Positions 1-10,400 of a stretch of DNA of 64,000 nt are shown piece after piece (within the stretch, counting starts at the first letter, position 1; each line of letters opens with the position of its first letter). The position numbers were made by a program, and so were the translations under genes. Below the pieces are notes generated by a model, which saw only the letters and a list, made by a program, of their open reading frames with translations, was not told the origin of the DNA and ran no database searches. Origin of the DNA: Galeruca laticollis (lineage: Eukaryota > Arthropoda > Insecta > Coleoptera > Chrysomelidae). The stretch is from assembly GCA_963921935.1 (NCBI GenBank), contig OY998184.1, forward strand, positions 34,977,256 to 35,041,255, written 5' to 3'.

Positions 1-705
1 GCTGCTGCAACTGCAAAGGGTATCCCACCTTCCATAATCAAATGGATTCAGTCCATGCTAAATACTAGGAAAACAATCACCTAACTCGGAGACCAGTCGA
101 CTACTATAAAAGCGGTAAAAGGTTGTCCTCAAGGATGAGTGCTATCACCTCTACTGTGGTCACTAGTGGTTGACGACCTCCTAACAAAGCTAAAAAGAGA
201 AGGATTTCGTGCTCTTGGCTATGCCGACGATTTAGTTATAGTGGTCAGAGGTAAGCACGACGGCATCATTGCCGATCGCATGCAATGTGCCTTGAACCTC
301 ATAACTACCTGGTGTTCGAAGGAAGGACTTTCAGTCAATTCTAATAAAACGACACTTGTTCCATTCACTAACAGGAGGAAGTTAAGTATACGGACTCCAA
401 GCTTGAATGGTACAACCCTGTTTTTTCGGAAGAGGTTAAGTACCTTGGAGTCATCCTTGATAGGAAACTTACGTGGAACTCACACCTCGCACACATCACC
501 TCAAAAGCAACAAGTGCTCTTTGGACCTGTCGTTGGCTCTTTGGGAAAACTTGGGGTCTAAAACCAAAAATGATCTACTGGTCATATATAACGGTTGTCA
601 GACCTATCATCACATATGCTGGAAGAAAACAACGCAACAAAGGGCTACAATAGAGTTGCAAAAATTGATAAGACTCGCATGTCACGAAAGCCCAGTGCTC
701 GGTAT
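1..705 (+). pseudogene. LINE reverse transcriptase relic (R1/LOA-like)
   Basis: Plus-strand translation gives a LINE reverse transcriptase, cut by the window start. Visible are the GCPQG block near 122-135 (followed by a stop in place of the usual Gly), LSPLLW, and the catalytic YADD near 220-230, then the thumb region (KYLGVILDRK and WGLKPK) spread over two frames. At least one stop codon lies before the GCPQG block and there are frameshifts near 430 and 470, so it cannot encode a working enzyme. The thumb style resembles R1/LOA-type LINEs; the clade is inferred from motif style only. Confidence 0.75.
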
Positions 706-966
706 TTAATCCACTCTGGCTCTTTAGACCAAGCATCACATCTTCCTTGGTCTCCGCTCCCGTGAATCGTGGTACAAAAGTTGTGACTTTGCACATCTTT
801 ACCAGGTTTTTGGCTGTGCCTAGACTCAACTGAATATTGCCAAAAGGATTCGGCTGCTTGAACTGTACCTCGAGCCACGCCTTGGTGGTAGAGTTTACGC
901 AGCCTACAACTACCGCACCGTCCTCAGGACGACAGCTGGATATTCTGACGTCTATCAACGACTGTG
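690..966 (-). pseudogene. LINE/retroelement ORF1-like fragment on the opposite strand
   Basis: The minus strand is open and reads as a coherent domain: a WLEVQFKQPNPFG-like segment, then VTTFVPRFTGAETKEDVM and LNTEHWAF. This order resembles the RNA-binding gag/ORF1 domain of insect retroelements (DUF4780-like: strand, 'VPG/VPR', helix, 'LNT..W'). No start or end is definable, and it butts against the plus-strand LINE relic and the Tc1 relic, so it is a fragment left by successive insertions. The family call is from pattern memory and is tentative. Confidence 0.4.
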
Positions 967-1440
967 AGTCAGAATGGCGTAATATCGCAAATCTGTTTAG
1001 ACGAGCATGAGAGCCTTGGAAGGGTAATATGCCGCCGTAGAGAGCGACGTGATATTGAGTTTGTTGTTGAAAAGAATGTGCACAGGACTGTTGGAGTAAT
1101 GGTTTGGGGGGCAATTGCTTATGGTATCCAATCTTTATTCGAGGTAGTATGACAGCTGGGCGTTTTATGTTGATTATATACTACAAACCACTTTACTGCC
1201 TTATCTAAATGGGAGACCACAAATACTTTTTTCAGCAAGACAACGCACGTCGACCTATGGAGTTTCTCCAAGAAGCTTGCGTTAATGTTTTGCAGTGGCC
1301 ACCCCTGTCACCAGATTTAAATGCCATCGAACATGTGTTGGATATAATGGGGAGAGACTGTGCAATTTGCACAAGCAGACATCGACCACCTCGTTTTGTT
1401 GATGCCTAGACATGTACAGGAGTGTATTCAGCTAGGGGGT
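964..1440 (+). pseudogene. Tc1-like transposase relic
   Basis: Two frames together give the DDE half of a Tc1 transposase: GVMVWGAIAYG (1090-1125), then FFQQDNAR (1230-1252) carrying the second catalytic Asp, and WPPLSPDLNAIEHVLD (1296-1345), the region of the third acidic residue. A stop follows near 1150. The N-terminal DNA-binding domain and the terminal inverted repeats are not seen. Dead relic. Confidence 0.8.
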
Positions 1441-1691
1441 CGCCAAACACATTATAATTTTTTTTTCTGAGTATATGTTAATAAAATTTCTTGTAAATGT
1501 TAGCATTTCATTCTTAATGTAAGGCTATCACATTACCAAAAAATAAAGATCGATAAATCATTCCTTCTGGGTTGTAACGAATTATTACAAACGTATGTAG
1601 ACGTACATCGACTAAATATCAATACGACGACAGTCTGAGATGCTCGAGGCCAAACTCCAGTGGAGACAGTCGTGCGGTCCACAAATAAAAA

Positions 1692-1960
1692 TTATCTTAA
1701 ATGGGCGTCAGATAAATTGGTCCAAGCATCCCAAAGGGACGATATCTGCGAGAGGGCATCACGGACTACATGCTCCTTCCCCTTTCTATGGACTATCTGA
1801 AAGTTGTATTGCTGCAATCTTACAGCCCAAATACCAAGAAGACCTTTAGGCCTCTTAATTTTTTGCAACCAGCGTAGGCTATAGGGGTCATTGTCACTAA
1901 CAGTACACCCATAAAACAAAGGTACTGTAGGATCAATCCTGAGATACAAAAGCAGATCGA
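1692..1960 (-). pseudogene. RNase H C-terminal fragment of Gypsy-F
   Basis: The minus strand encodes SLRWLQKIKRPKG...IWAVRLQQYNFQIVHRKGKEHVVRDALS, the usual end of gypsy RNase H and its connection to integrase. It follows the protease with the reverse transcriptase missing, so there is an internal deletion or rearrangement at about 2030-2160. Confidence 0.7.
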
Positions 1961-2029
1961 CGATCAAATTGAATGTCGTTGAGCCAAGCAATATTTCTTG
2001 GTCCTCACTGATCTTACTTGTCAAGAAGG

Positions 2030-2092
2030 AGGATAGATAACATCACTTCTGTGTGGATTATCGTAGGCTTAATGCGTGACAATGACATGTTC
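2030..2092 (+). other. short reverse transcriptase motif in inverted orientation
   Basis: On the plus strand, opposite to the surrounding Gypsy-F relic, the bases near 2041-2079 read HFCVDYRRLNA, the classic gypsy RT 'FCVDYRxLN' block, flanked by stops. It sits exactly where the minus-strand relic has lost its RT, which suggests inversion of a small piece or a second inserted fragment. Confidence 0.5.
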
Positions 2093-2159
2093 AGCATGAT
2101 TAGTGCACCCTAACCCATTATTCATTAGAGCAACATTTGTATCAACCAACGCTTTCAAT

Positions 2160-2620
2160 CTACTTTCTTCCATAGAGAAAAGATGAGTCTGAGATATAAC
2201 ATACCTCACAGATCACAGAATTTACTAGGGCCGGTTCAGAACAGAATTCCCACTCATTGTGGTGAAGATCGGGAAAAATACCTATTGAATTCAAAAAATC
2301 TACCACTAGAATGAACACATGGGCCAATTCAGGAACTACTAAAGTTTCAACCAAACGTAGACGACAACACCAATACTTTGAACCTTGCTGCAACTGTACA
2401 AGAAATACTCTTACCGTTATCTAATGGAAGACCTAACCCCTGAATCATATTCCAACCTTTACCTCCTATAATTGTCCGGGAGGCACCAGAGTTCAAAAGC
2501 CTAAGTAACGTTTTACCTAAAATATCAACCTTAAGATAGGGCGCTCATCGTTAACTGCATGGTCTAAAACATAATCGATAATAACTTGAAATTTGTCGAT
2601 CGGTACCGACTCATCGACAC
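2160..2620 (-). pseudogene. aspartic protease remnant of Gypsy-F
   Basis: After the knuckles the minus strand reads ...NDERPILRL (about 2555-2525) and, in another frame, FILVVDFLNSIGIFPDLHHNEWEF (about 2310-2240). These match the beginning and the C-terminal 'LGxDF..SIGI.PDL' part of a gypsy retropepsin. The catalytic D-S/T-G region is degenerate (GTTTTGAACTCTGGTGCC on the minus strand). Confidence 0.55.
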
Positions 2621-2754
2621 GCCCAATCCGATCACTTAGGTGCGTCGGGGACCGTTTTACGCCCTTAAAGAGCAGATTGGGCAAGTTCTGATAGTGTACC
2701 CTTCTTTTTACAGCGGTAGCAAAACTTTTTCCCATTATCAACCACCTTACTAAG

Positions 2755-3994
2755 ACAACTTACAGCCCTATGACCCGATTGATTGCACCGAAAACACATA
2801 TTTTTGTCACCAACTACAGAACTAGACGATTGAGATACTTCGACGGCGTTAACAGGTTCTCAGATATCGACAAATAAGCCAGATCAGGTTCAAGACAAGA
2901 CGATCTCTTCAATGGAGCCGCATAATTCTCGATAGCAGCTTTCCTAGTGTCTAGTTTCCTACCTAACGCCAACAACTCACTAACACTTTTTATCTCGACA
3001 AGATCCAAATGATTCTGATAATAAGGAGCAATATTTAGAACTAAAATCTTCAGCTTGGCTTCCTCAAGAATGGAACATGTTAAACGTTTGAAGTAACCAG
3101 TCATTACGGCCAAATAAATACCCATACTTTCATGTCATTGGGTCCTTCTATTAATTTCTTTGAACAGCTTTTCATTGTAGTCGACTGTCAAATAACGAAA
3201 CAAATTCATCCCAAGAGGTAACATCGTCTCGATAAGCAAGATAAAACTGATAAGCTCTACCTGAAAATAAATCAATGCCACTGGATAACAGCACATCTTT
3301 GGTAACGTGACGCGAAACACTGTACTCATTGACTATGTCCAGAAAGCTAGAAAACGAAATTCCTTTCAGGTCTCCTGAAAATTTCAGTCCCCATTTGCTA
3401 GGTAAAATAGGCTTGAAATACTGACCTGCGTCCGGGATGCCAGAACTATCAGTTACGCCACTAGAAGTCGAAGAGTTACCAGCAACTCCATCCAAAGTTA
3501 TCCTACGATTAATACCTAAATTCTGAAAACCAGATACAAGCATCGAGAACGTCTAAGTGGGGATGCGTTGACCGCCTAGCCTCTTCGAAATCATCAGCTT
3601 TGGAATACAATTTCGACAATAGGTCAAGAGCCCTTGCATGTAGTTCAGCTCGTTTCGCCATCTGCCGTTCACATTTTTCAGCTTCATAAAATACTGTAAC
3701 ATGTTCAATGCGACCTAACACGTGAGGCAATTGAGATTGATACTTCTGAAAATCTCCACAAACGGGCGAACCAGAAAAAGTTATCTACACTAAATAAGCT
3801 TTTCCTCCACTGCAACCAAATCTTCATCAGCAGTATAAGGATAGTTCGATGCTGTCATCCTCTTTCTTCAGCTGCAATGCCATTACCAATTGACGATGCA
3901 TCTCCTTGATAGTACCGATAGTAATATCACGAATGACAAGTTTGTAGTTAAGTTCGTTCTGAACTAACCTATTAACAACTATAAGACGAGACAT
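2755..3994 (-). pseudogene. gag of Gypsy-F with CCHC zinc knuckle
   Basis: The likely start is the ATG at 3994 (MSRLIVVNRL...). Capsid-like blocks follow: RAELHARALDLLSKLYSKADDFEEAR (about 3665-3550) and GLKFSGDLKGISFSSFLD with WDEFVSLFDSRLQ (about 3400-3175). Further on comes LKILVLNIAPYYQNHL (about 3045-3000). A CX2CX4HX4C knuckle (CFRCNQSGHRAVSC) is encoded at about 2800-2758 and a degenerate second knuckle (CYRC...) at about 2700. Several frameshifts (near 3540, 3180 and 2815) break it. Gag would form the virus-like particle and bind RNA; here it is dead. Confidence 0.75.
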
Positions 3995-5844
3995 CTTGAG
4001 CCAGAAAAAGTTTTTTTTTATATTTATATATAAATCTTATCAGAATAATCTATAATGTATCCTATGAAAATAGATTTATTCATTTACTTATATTCTACAG
4101 ATAAATGACACTAGTCAGAGATTTTTCCAATTTATCACAATACGAAACCGACCCCTAATAAGGAAGAGAAAACTAGTTTGGTTCAACTAATAAAACTCCA
4201 AAATACCAACAATTTTTTCTCTCCAAACAAAACGAATACTAACTAATGATCTGTTATCAACAAAAATAATTCGATAATCCTTACAAAAAACAAGTGATAA
4301 GCAAACTAAAATCAATAAAGGTTCTGCTAAATTCAAGGAAGCGAAGCGACGCAATGTAACGCTTAAGTCTACAAACACAATTTTATATCAAGGCTCAATA
4401 GTACACTTATCTGAATAAGTCGCAGCGATTATTATCAGGAGGGATAGTACACCTCCTAATAAAATATTAGATTCAGCAAGTAGCTATATCAAGAATTACC
4501 AATATCTTAAACAAAACTTGCGTGACTTATTGGAACCCCTGGCCAAGGGGTTCCTTGGTTTATTTTTAAGAGATGGTAGAAGTTACGGAAGACTGGCGAG
4601 ATCTCCACCAAATATGGTGCTTTAAGGCCTCAAAGAAAGAGAGAGAGAAATTCGAGAGTGTTTTGCGATGGAAAAGGATTTAAAAAAATGGAATCGTTAA
4701 TTTGGTTTGGGTGCCCTGACGTAGGCTGAGTTTCCTCTGCAGAGCTGTGTTGGGGGTTGTAGTGCAGCATTCATAAATTGAATTTGGTGTTTTTGGTGGG
4801 TTGGCTGAGAAACCGTCGAGTAGAAAAAAGTGTCTAGGACAAAGAAGAAAAGTGTCTAGGAAGAATTTAAAAAAAGTGTTTAGAAATGAAAGTGTTGGAG
4901 CGGGCTTTTCGCTAGAAAGTGGTCTGGAGGAAAAGTTATCTCGGTTGGCAACGGGTATTGATGTTTGGAAGCAGCGAAGCTTAAAAAGTGTTTAGGATAG
5001 GGTGACGAAAAGTAGAAGTAGAAGACGAACCATGCTACGCTGCCGATATATATGATATGCAGTTATGGGCTGGCTAGGAGTCGGAAATTCATAAGAAGTG
5101 AGATTGATGTTATTTATTGAATTAGGGATGTCTCCGGTGCATAAAGAGAGGAGTTTGTAATTTATTGGAATTTTTTTATTTTAGCGAGGAAAGTGTCTAG
5201 AATTGGGTGTTTGATGGAGGCGGTGGATTTGAATATGTTTGTGGAGACGAGCTTGCGGTGGTTTGAGATTTTATGCGTGGTACGGCGTTGAACAAGAATA
5301 ATAATCACAACCATCAAGCAAATAGGTGGGTACAGCTGCGGCTATATTATTCCCTACGTCGGTCCATTTGGTTAGTGAATAAATTCACCAAGCTACAGGG
5401 AAACCGCAGAAAACCTGTAACGCCGACGGTAAAAGGCCTCAATATTCTTCCTGATATTTATACTTGAAGCAGGAACTACGTGGTATGTAGCGCAAATCCT
5501 TCAATGAAGAGGTTACAAGAGAACTTTCGAACTGCCCAAACAATTCAATTCATCAACAGATTCTCTGCATTAAATTCTTGCTAGAATAACAAATCCCTAA
5601 AAAGGTTAGCAAACTAGGCCATTAATATTTCAATTCTAGCTAGAAGCACACTTCAAAAACCACGTGTCGCCATCTCCCAGTTACACCGGAAATCAAAAAC
5701 TATCGACCACTGTCGAAAACTGATGGTGATGTTTCAAAGAATTCAAATTCCACGTTCAAAACAATTTTGAAATAGAGGTGGAATACAGGGTCTAAGACTA
5801 TTAAAAAGTCTAAGGTGCAAGACTTCTAATGTCACTGAGTATAT
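3995..5844. other. no gene recognised; possible leader of Gypsy-F
   Basis: AT-rich upstream flank of the minus-strand gag. A primer binding site or LTR could not be recognised. There is a short hairpin at 4532-4554 (9-bp arms around GGCCA), and purine-rich sequence with repeated 'AAGTGTCTAGGA'-like words at 4828-4862. Short open frames at 4801-4995 and 5273-5467 show no domain. Confidence 0.4.
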
Positions 5845-6280
5845 TGTTATGAAATCGCACACTGGTGTAGTCCCTCAATCCGACTCTGCCTAAGCCACGT
5901 ATGAAAGTTAAAATTTTGGCGAATGTGCAGGGATTTCTTCGAACTGTTTACCATTATTTTTTGTGACTATTCTTATCTAGATGTTTCCAGTGAGGTCAAT
6001 TGTTTTTGTGATCAGTATTATCTAGAAGGTTCCTGGAAAAAGGGCACTTATATATAAAGACTACCGACCAGCGAGAGGTTTAGTTTACAATTTAGTGTCG
6101 TGAACAGTGAACAAGTAAATATATGAATTAAGTCTAAGTAAATAAATAGTAGTGAAGTGTTTATATAAATTAGTGTAAGTGAACATAGTGAATTAGTGAA
6201 TAAATAATTTGATTGTATAGACATAAATATGTCCCATCCGAAGTATTAAAAACTTTTAAATACATAAGAAAAACATTACA
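5845..6280 (+). repeat. 5' LTR of Gypsy-A
   Basis: Begins TGTTATGAAATCGC and ends AACATTACA immediately before the primer binding site. A TATATATAAAG promoter-like box lies near 6050-6060. It is clearly homologous to LTRs at 10006, 13234, 54341 and 58360. Confidence 0.85.
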
Positions 6281-6281
6281 T

Positions 6282-6299
6282 TGGTGTCAGGTGTGGGGT
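6282..6299 (+). promoter_or_regulatory. primer binding site, tRNA-Leu type
   Basis: TGGTGTCAGGTGTGGGG directly after the LTR. The version in Gypsy-B, TGGTGTCAGAAGTGGGA, is complementary to the 3' end typical of tRNA-Leu (…CTGACACCA). Minus-strand DNA synthesis would be primed here. The tRNA assignment is from memory of tRNA-Leu ends. Confidence 0.65.
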
Positions 6300-6563
6300 A
6301 AAATAAATTAATAGTAATAATGGCTAAGTGACCTGAAATTGACGGAGCTGAAGGCGGAATTGGAAAATCGTGAGTTAGAAAAGTCCGGAAAGAAGAGCGA
6401 ATTAATAGATAGGCTAAAAATTGCACTGGGAAATGACGGCTTGGATCCGGAAACATTTTGATTCAATGACGAGGCTTCCGCCTTAATCTCGTCAATTTCT
6501 GCCGGGGAAGAAAATATTTCAACTATAAAGAGCGATATTTCTACTATGAACAACGATATTTCT

Positions 6564-7761
6564 AGTGTTTTAAATGAAACTCACTGTTTCTAGCTAATTC
6601 CACAATATAATGAAAATTGTTGAAAATTCTAAAAAATTAACAATTGTTTCGATAAATCAATATCATCGTCAGAATGACAGAAGTTACATTTTTCATTTGA
6701 TGCCTACCTGATGTTTAGTAGTTATTTTTTTTGGCTAGACCAAGAAGTGACCTAACTTGTGATTGACTTAATATATGTTAGTAGAAAAAAGAAGAAGATG
6801 TGATATTACAAATATTGAAGCTTACATATTATTAGCATATTTAATGGTGGTATTTTTGTTTTTACATTTAACAATTTTGTACTAACGTTACTTTCTGTTT
6901 TAAAAGAAATTGTTGTATTCGATGCTAAAGATATTATCTTTGAAATATTATTAGAAATATTTCCTGCATATGTGATGGTTTTATAAGTTTTTATTTCATC
7001 AGTTTGTTTAGGAAATATTAGTTGTAATGCCACTTTTTCCTCTTTTTTATTAATTATCTTATTTATCATATGTAATGGATAACCGTTGGATGTTGCTATT
7101 TGTCTAATTGTATTAATCTCTCTATCAAAATTACATTTGTTCATAGGAACTGAAAAAGCTCTATGTATCATTGAATTATATGCCGCTAGTTTATGTGATA
7201 TAGGGTGATTGGAACTATATGGAAGTGCTGCATATTTGTGAAAAGAAACAAGAACTAGATTTCCTTGAAGAATTGGAAATTAGAAGACATTTAAGAAACC
7301 CACAATATGAAGTTGTCAATGAACAGATAAATCTAGGGAGTTCTCCACTAATAAACTCTCGTCTTAAGTGATAATTGTAAATATCAGCAGATATAGTTTT
7401 CCTGGTTTTCTATATTATTGCACAGTTATACTGATCTTAATTGGAAAAATGATATCCAGGATATCACCATAGGGCTAATAATATATAAGCTTCAATATTT
7501 GTAATATCACATCTTCTTCATTTTTCTATTAACATATATTAAGTCAATCACAAGTTAGGTCACTTCTTGGTCTAGCCAAAAATAACTACTAAACATCAGG
7601 TAGGCAACAAATGAAATGTAACTTCTGTCATTCTGACGAAGATACTGATTTATCGAAACATTGTGAATTTTTTAGAATTTTCAACAATTTTCATGATATT
7701 TTGGAATTACATTAATGTGAGTAGATTCCACGAAGTAAGGGTCGAGTCAGTTAATTTCATT
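6564..7761. mobile_element. Penelope-like element, inverted head-to-head dimer, nested in gag
   Basis: Flanked by a 12-bp direct repeat AACGATATTTCT (6552-6563 and 7762-7773), a plausible target-site duplication. The left half (6564 to about 7210) is on the minus strand: 3' noncoding sequence, then the N-terminal part of the GIY-YIG ORF (MIHRAFSVPMNKCNFDREINTIRQ...). The right half (about 7212-7761) is on the plus strand: the C-terminal part of the same ORF (LHICEKKQELDFLEELEIRRHL) and its 3' noncoding tail. The two 3' ends face outward, making a palindrome with roughly 270-bp arms. The GIY-YIG core and the RT are absent. A longer relative lies at 45858-46991. Confidence 0.75.
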
Positions 7762-8520
7762 AACGATATTTCTGTTAACATGGACGAGAAGATTTCAACT
7801 ATAAAGAACGACATTTCTGCCAATATCTTATCAATGAAAAATTACATTGCTACTGATGTTGAAAATAAAATTTCGTCTCTAAAATAGGATATTGAGGATA
7901 AAATGACAACGATGGACGAGAAAGTCAAGGAGTTAGAGAGAAATATGACAGATACAAGAACACAAGACACGCCAGCAGAAGAAAAGAAGACCGAACAAAT
8001 AAAACCTTGCAACCCAGAAATGCTTCCCAAGGTGGAAAACATTTGCAGTTTTACCCGAGTCAAGGCCCCAACGTTAGATGGAAAAATGTCGTGGACCAAT
8101 TACGTAAAACATTTTGAAGCAGCTGCTAGAGTGAATAATCGGTCCGATAGGGAGAAGGCAGTGAACTTAACTATCGCGCTTCGGGGAGATGCCTTATATG
8201 TACTACAGACGATACCACTTGAAGAAAGGGATGACTTCGAGCAGCTGAAGACATGCGATATGGCCATGAACATCTTGAACATTTGTACCAATCCCAGCTG
8301 AAGAACTGAAGGCAGAAACTTGACGAAGCCCTTCAGAGTATGAAGTGGATATTGCCCGATTAGTTCGATTCGCTTATCCATCAGCACTAGAGATCATGAT
8401 GGAATGTCTGGTCATCCAGGCCTTTATTGATGGCTTACGCGACCCCGATATACAGAGGACGCTTCGATTAGCCCATCCCAAAACCATGGTAGATGTATTA
8501 ACCGCTGTTCTTGAATACGA

Positions 8521-8946
8521 AGCAGCCACGATGGCTTCGGGATACAACAAAGGTAGGACCATGCAGTAAGAAGGTGACGATGACAGACTTGACCAGATAG
8601 TCAACTTGCTGAAAGGTATGGTAGACAAGAAGCCAAAGAACATCAGGTGCTATAATTATGGCGAGATTGAGTATGTACGCAGTTTGTGTAAGCGTCCTAC
8701 GACTCCTGCAAACCAAGAACCTCTTACATGCAAAGCAGCCACGAAGAATTCGCGGTACAACAAAGGTAGGACTATGCAGGAAGAAGATGACGATGGCAGA
8801 CTTGATCAGATCGTCCACTTGTTGAAAGGTATGGCAGACAAGAAGCCAAAGAAGATCGAATGCTGAAAGTGTGGCGAGCTAGAGCACGTACGCAGCCCGT
8901 TAAAGCGCTCCAGAACTCCTACATACCAAGAACTCCAGTCACAGGA
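8521..8946 (+). repeat. 213-bp tandem duplication of the zinc-knuckle region (Gypsy-A)
   Basis: Two units, 8521-8733 and 8734-8946, both begin AGCAGCCACGA and contain the YNKGRTMQ segment followed by a CX2CX4HX4C-like knuckle. The same duplication with the same period occurs in Gypsy-D (55841-56266) but not in Gypsy-B. Confidence 0.85.
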
Positions 8947-8956
8947 GAAATTAGAC

Positions 8957-9510
8957 ATGGGCGAGCATCGAGCTGATTTAAATCACCGAAACGCTGACTC
9001 TTTGCCTAGACGGTCATGCCCTGTAGATTATTCTCACTGCAACAATTCGAAATCTCAGGGAGTTGCAGTTTCAAGAATTACGGTAGTCGACGAAGAATGG
9101 TTACCCACCAGGATCAGAGAAGATCAGAAGAATGATCTTCATCTGAAGATGATCCGGCACGGAAGGAAGAAAATTCGCGACAAACGTGGCAAGAAGCGTC
9201 AAGATTTTTATCGACACTCAAGGCATATTGGGCTCAGTGGGACTACCTTGTCCTGGAAGAAGGCCTGTTGAAAAGAATACTTGAGAACGATGTCGGTTCT
9301 GAGAAAAGAAGAGAGATAGTTATCTCGAGAGCTAGAGTAGCAGAGGTACTGAGAAAGTTACACGACAGTCCATCGGGAGGTCATATGGGAGTGAAGAAAA
9401 CCCTTCAGCGAGTCCGTGAAAGGTTTTATTGGATGAACAGCTCCGACGATGTGAAGGGCTGGTGTAAGACATGTACGACTTCTGCTACGAGTAATGGACC
9501 ACAATATTCC
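8957..9510 (+). pseudogene. RNase H tail and integrase zinc-binding region of Gypsy-A
   Basis: Begins at the deletion junction (about 8967) with LNHRNADSLPRRSCPVDYSHC, the end of RNase H in this family. The linker ITVVDEEW.PTRIREDQ follows, then the HHCC region (LHDSPSGGHMGVKKTLQRVRERFYWMNSS...CKTCTTSAT, about 9358-9487). The second Cys pair is altered (Ser). The integrase core D,D-35-E is deleted. Confidence 0.75.
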
Positions 9511-9515
9511 GCCAG

Positions 9516-9985
9516 TAAGAAACACGCACGAGGGTGGGCAACCGCCTTTCGAAAGAAGTTTGGACAATTATATAAACTTGAAGATCAGATGCCAGCTACT
9601 GGCAAGACACTGAGACTCAAACACAATTCGTGGTACGTCTTCTACCTGGTAACTAGAAACGAATTTCCAGATCGATCCGCCTATCGGGATGTGTGGGAAG
9701 CGCGACGAAGCCTTCGAGATCATGTGCTGGAATCCCACGTGGAGAAACTAGCAATGCCCAGGATAGAGAGCAACCAGTTGGATTAGTGAGTCATCAGGAA
9801 CATGATAGAGGTGATCTTCCAAGATACCGGTGTATACATATTAATTTGCAGCTATACCCCGCGTTATCGGTACCCGTTGCAGACGGTGCACTGTTATTTC
9901 CATACGACCGGAAAGTGCAGACATGGGTCCAGTTGGCGATTTAAACATCCAGTTTTCCGGCTACACAGAAGTTCCAGGGGGAACT
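9516..9985 (+). pseudogene. macro domain (TARG1/OARD1-like) plus CCCH zinc finger, Gypsy-A copy
   Basis: The frame that carries the integrase zinc-binding region jumps into the middle of a macro domain: ARGWATAFRKKFGQL, then LRLKHNSWYVFYLVTRNEF, then SAYRDVW..RRSLRDHVLES and KLAMPRIESNQLD (9520-9786). Two stops (TAG TGA, 9784-9789) follow, then in the same frame VIRNMIEVIFQDTGVYILICSY, the last helix and strand of a macro fold. A CX7CX5(C)X3H finger occupies 9892-9948, its third Cys replaced by Trp. The order matches the ADP-ribosyl-glutamate hydrolase TARG1. The Lys expected after 'VT' is Arg here. In the transposon it would sit downstream of integrase, in the env position. The role is unknown; removal of ADP-ribose or binding to it is an inference from the family. 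Confidence 0.75.
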
Positions 9986-9992
9986 TCCTTTT

Positions 9993-10400
9993 AAGGAGGG
10001 GGTAATGTTCTGAAATCGCACATTGGTGTAGTCCCTGACTTTGCCTAAGCCATGTATGAAAGTTAAAATTCTGGCGAATGCGCAGGGATTTCTTCGAACT
10101 GTTTACCATTACTTTTTGTGACTACTCTTATCTAGACATTTTCAGTGAGGTCCATTGTTTTTGTGATCAATTTTATCTATGAGGTTCGGGAAAAAGGGCA
10201 CTTATATATAAAGACTACCAACCAGCGGGAGGTTTAGTTTATAATTCGATCTCGTGAATAGTGAACAAGTAAATATATAAATTAAGTTCAAGTAAATAAA
10301 TACTAGTGGAGTGTTTATATAAATTTGTGTAAGTGAATATTGTGAATAAATACATTAAGTGAATAGACACACCGTGTGTATAAATTTATCCCACCCGTCG
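9993..10400 (+). repeat. polypurine tract and truncated 3' LTR of Gypsy-A
   Basis: AAGGAGGGGG at 9993-10002 is the second-strand primer. The LTR starts TGTTCTGAAATCGC at 10006 and follows the family sequence to CCCACCCGT near 10398, then ends abruptly; the final 40 or so bases (…AAAACATTACA) are absent. Confidence 0.8.

Larger units (their letters stand above)
1692..3994 (-). mobile_element. Ty3/gypsy relic, minus strand (Gypsy-F)
   Basis: Reading the minus strand from 3994 downwards gives gag, zinc knuckles, protease and then the end of RNase H; the reverse transcriptase body and integrase are absent. It is riddled with stops and frameshifts. No LTRs could be paired. Its gag differs from that of the Gypsy-A/B/D family in this window, so it is a separate, older lineage. 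Confidence 0.75.
6319..8946 (+). pseudogene. gag of Gypsy-A (SAP motif, coiled coil, two zinc knuckles), interrupted
   Basis: Starts at ATG 6319 with a stop after three codons; another frame then gives a SAP-like segment (L.ELKAELENRELE.SGKKSELIDRLK) up to about 6425. The Penelope-like insert occupies 6564-7761. After it come the coiled coil (NMDEKISTIKND...) and the capsid-like domain (MSWTNYVKHFEAAARVNN..., about 8085-8570). Two copies of a zinc-knuckle unit follow, one at about 8648-8690 (degenerate) and one at about 8861-8905 (TGA in place of the first position after Cys). Frameshifts near 8255 and 8330 and several stops make it non-functional. Confidence 0.8.
5845..10400 (+). mobile_element. 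Gypsy-A: LTR retrotransposon lacking PR-RT, with 3' macro domain
   Basis: 5' LTR (TG...CA), tRNA-Leu-type primer binding site, SAP-domain gag, integrase zinc-binding region, macro domain plus CCCH finger, polypurine tract and a 3'-truncated second LTR. By eye the two LTRs differ by several percent with small indels, so it is older than Gypsy-D. A Penelope-like element is nested in gag. Protease, reverse transcriptase and most of RNase H are missing, as in Gypsy-D, and the integrase core is also deleted (junction about 9502-9515). Confidence 0.85.

Noticed and set aside
4801..4995. Short Lys-rich open frame
   Set aside because: No ATG at the frame start, composition follows local AAGTGTCTAGGA-like repeats, no domain.
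5273..5467. 64-residue open frame
   Set aside because: No signal peptide, domain or splice context; length expected by chance.
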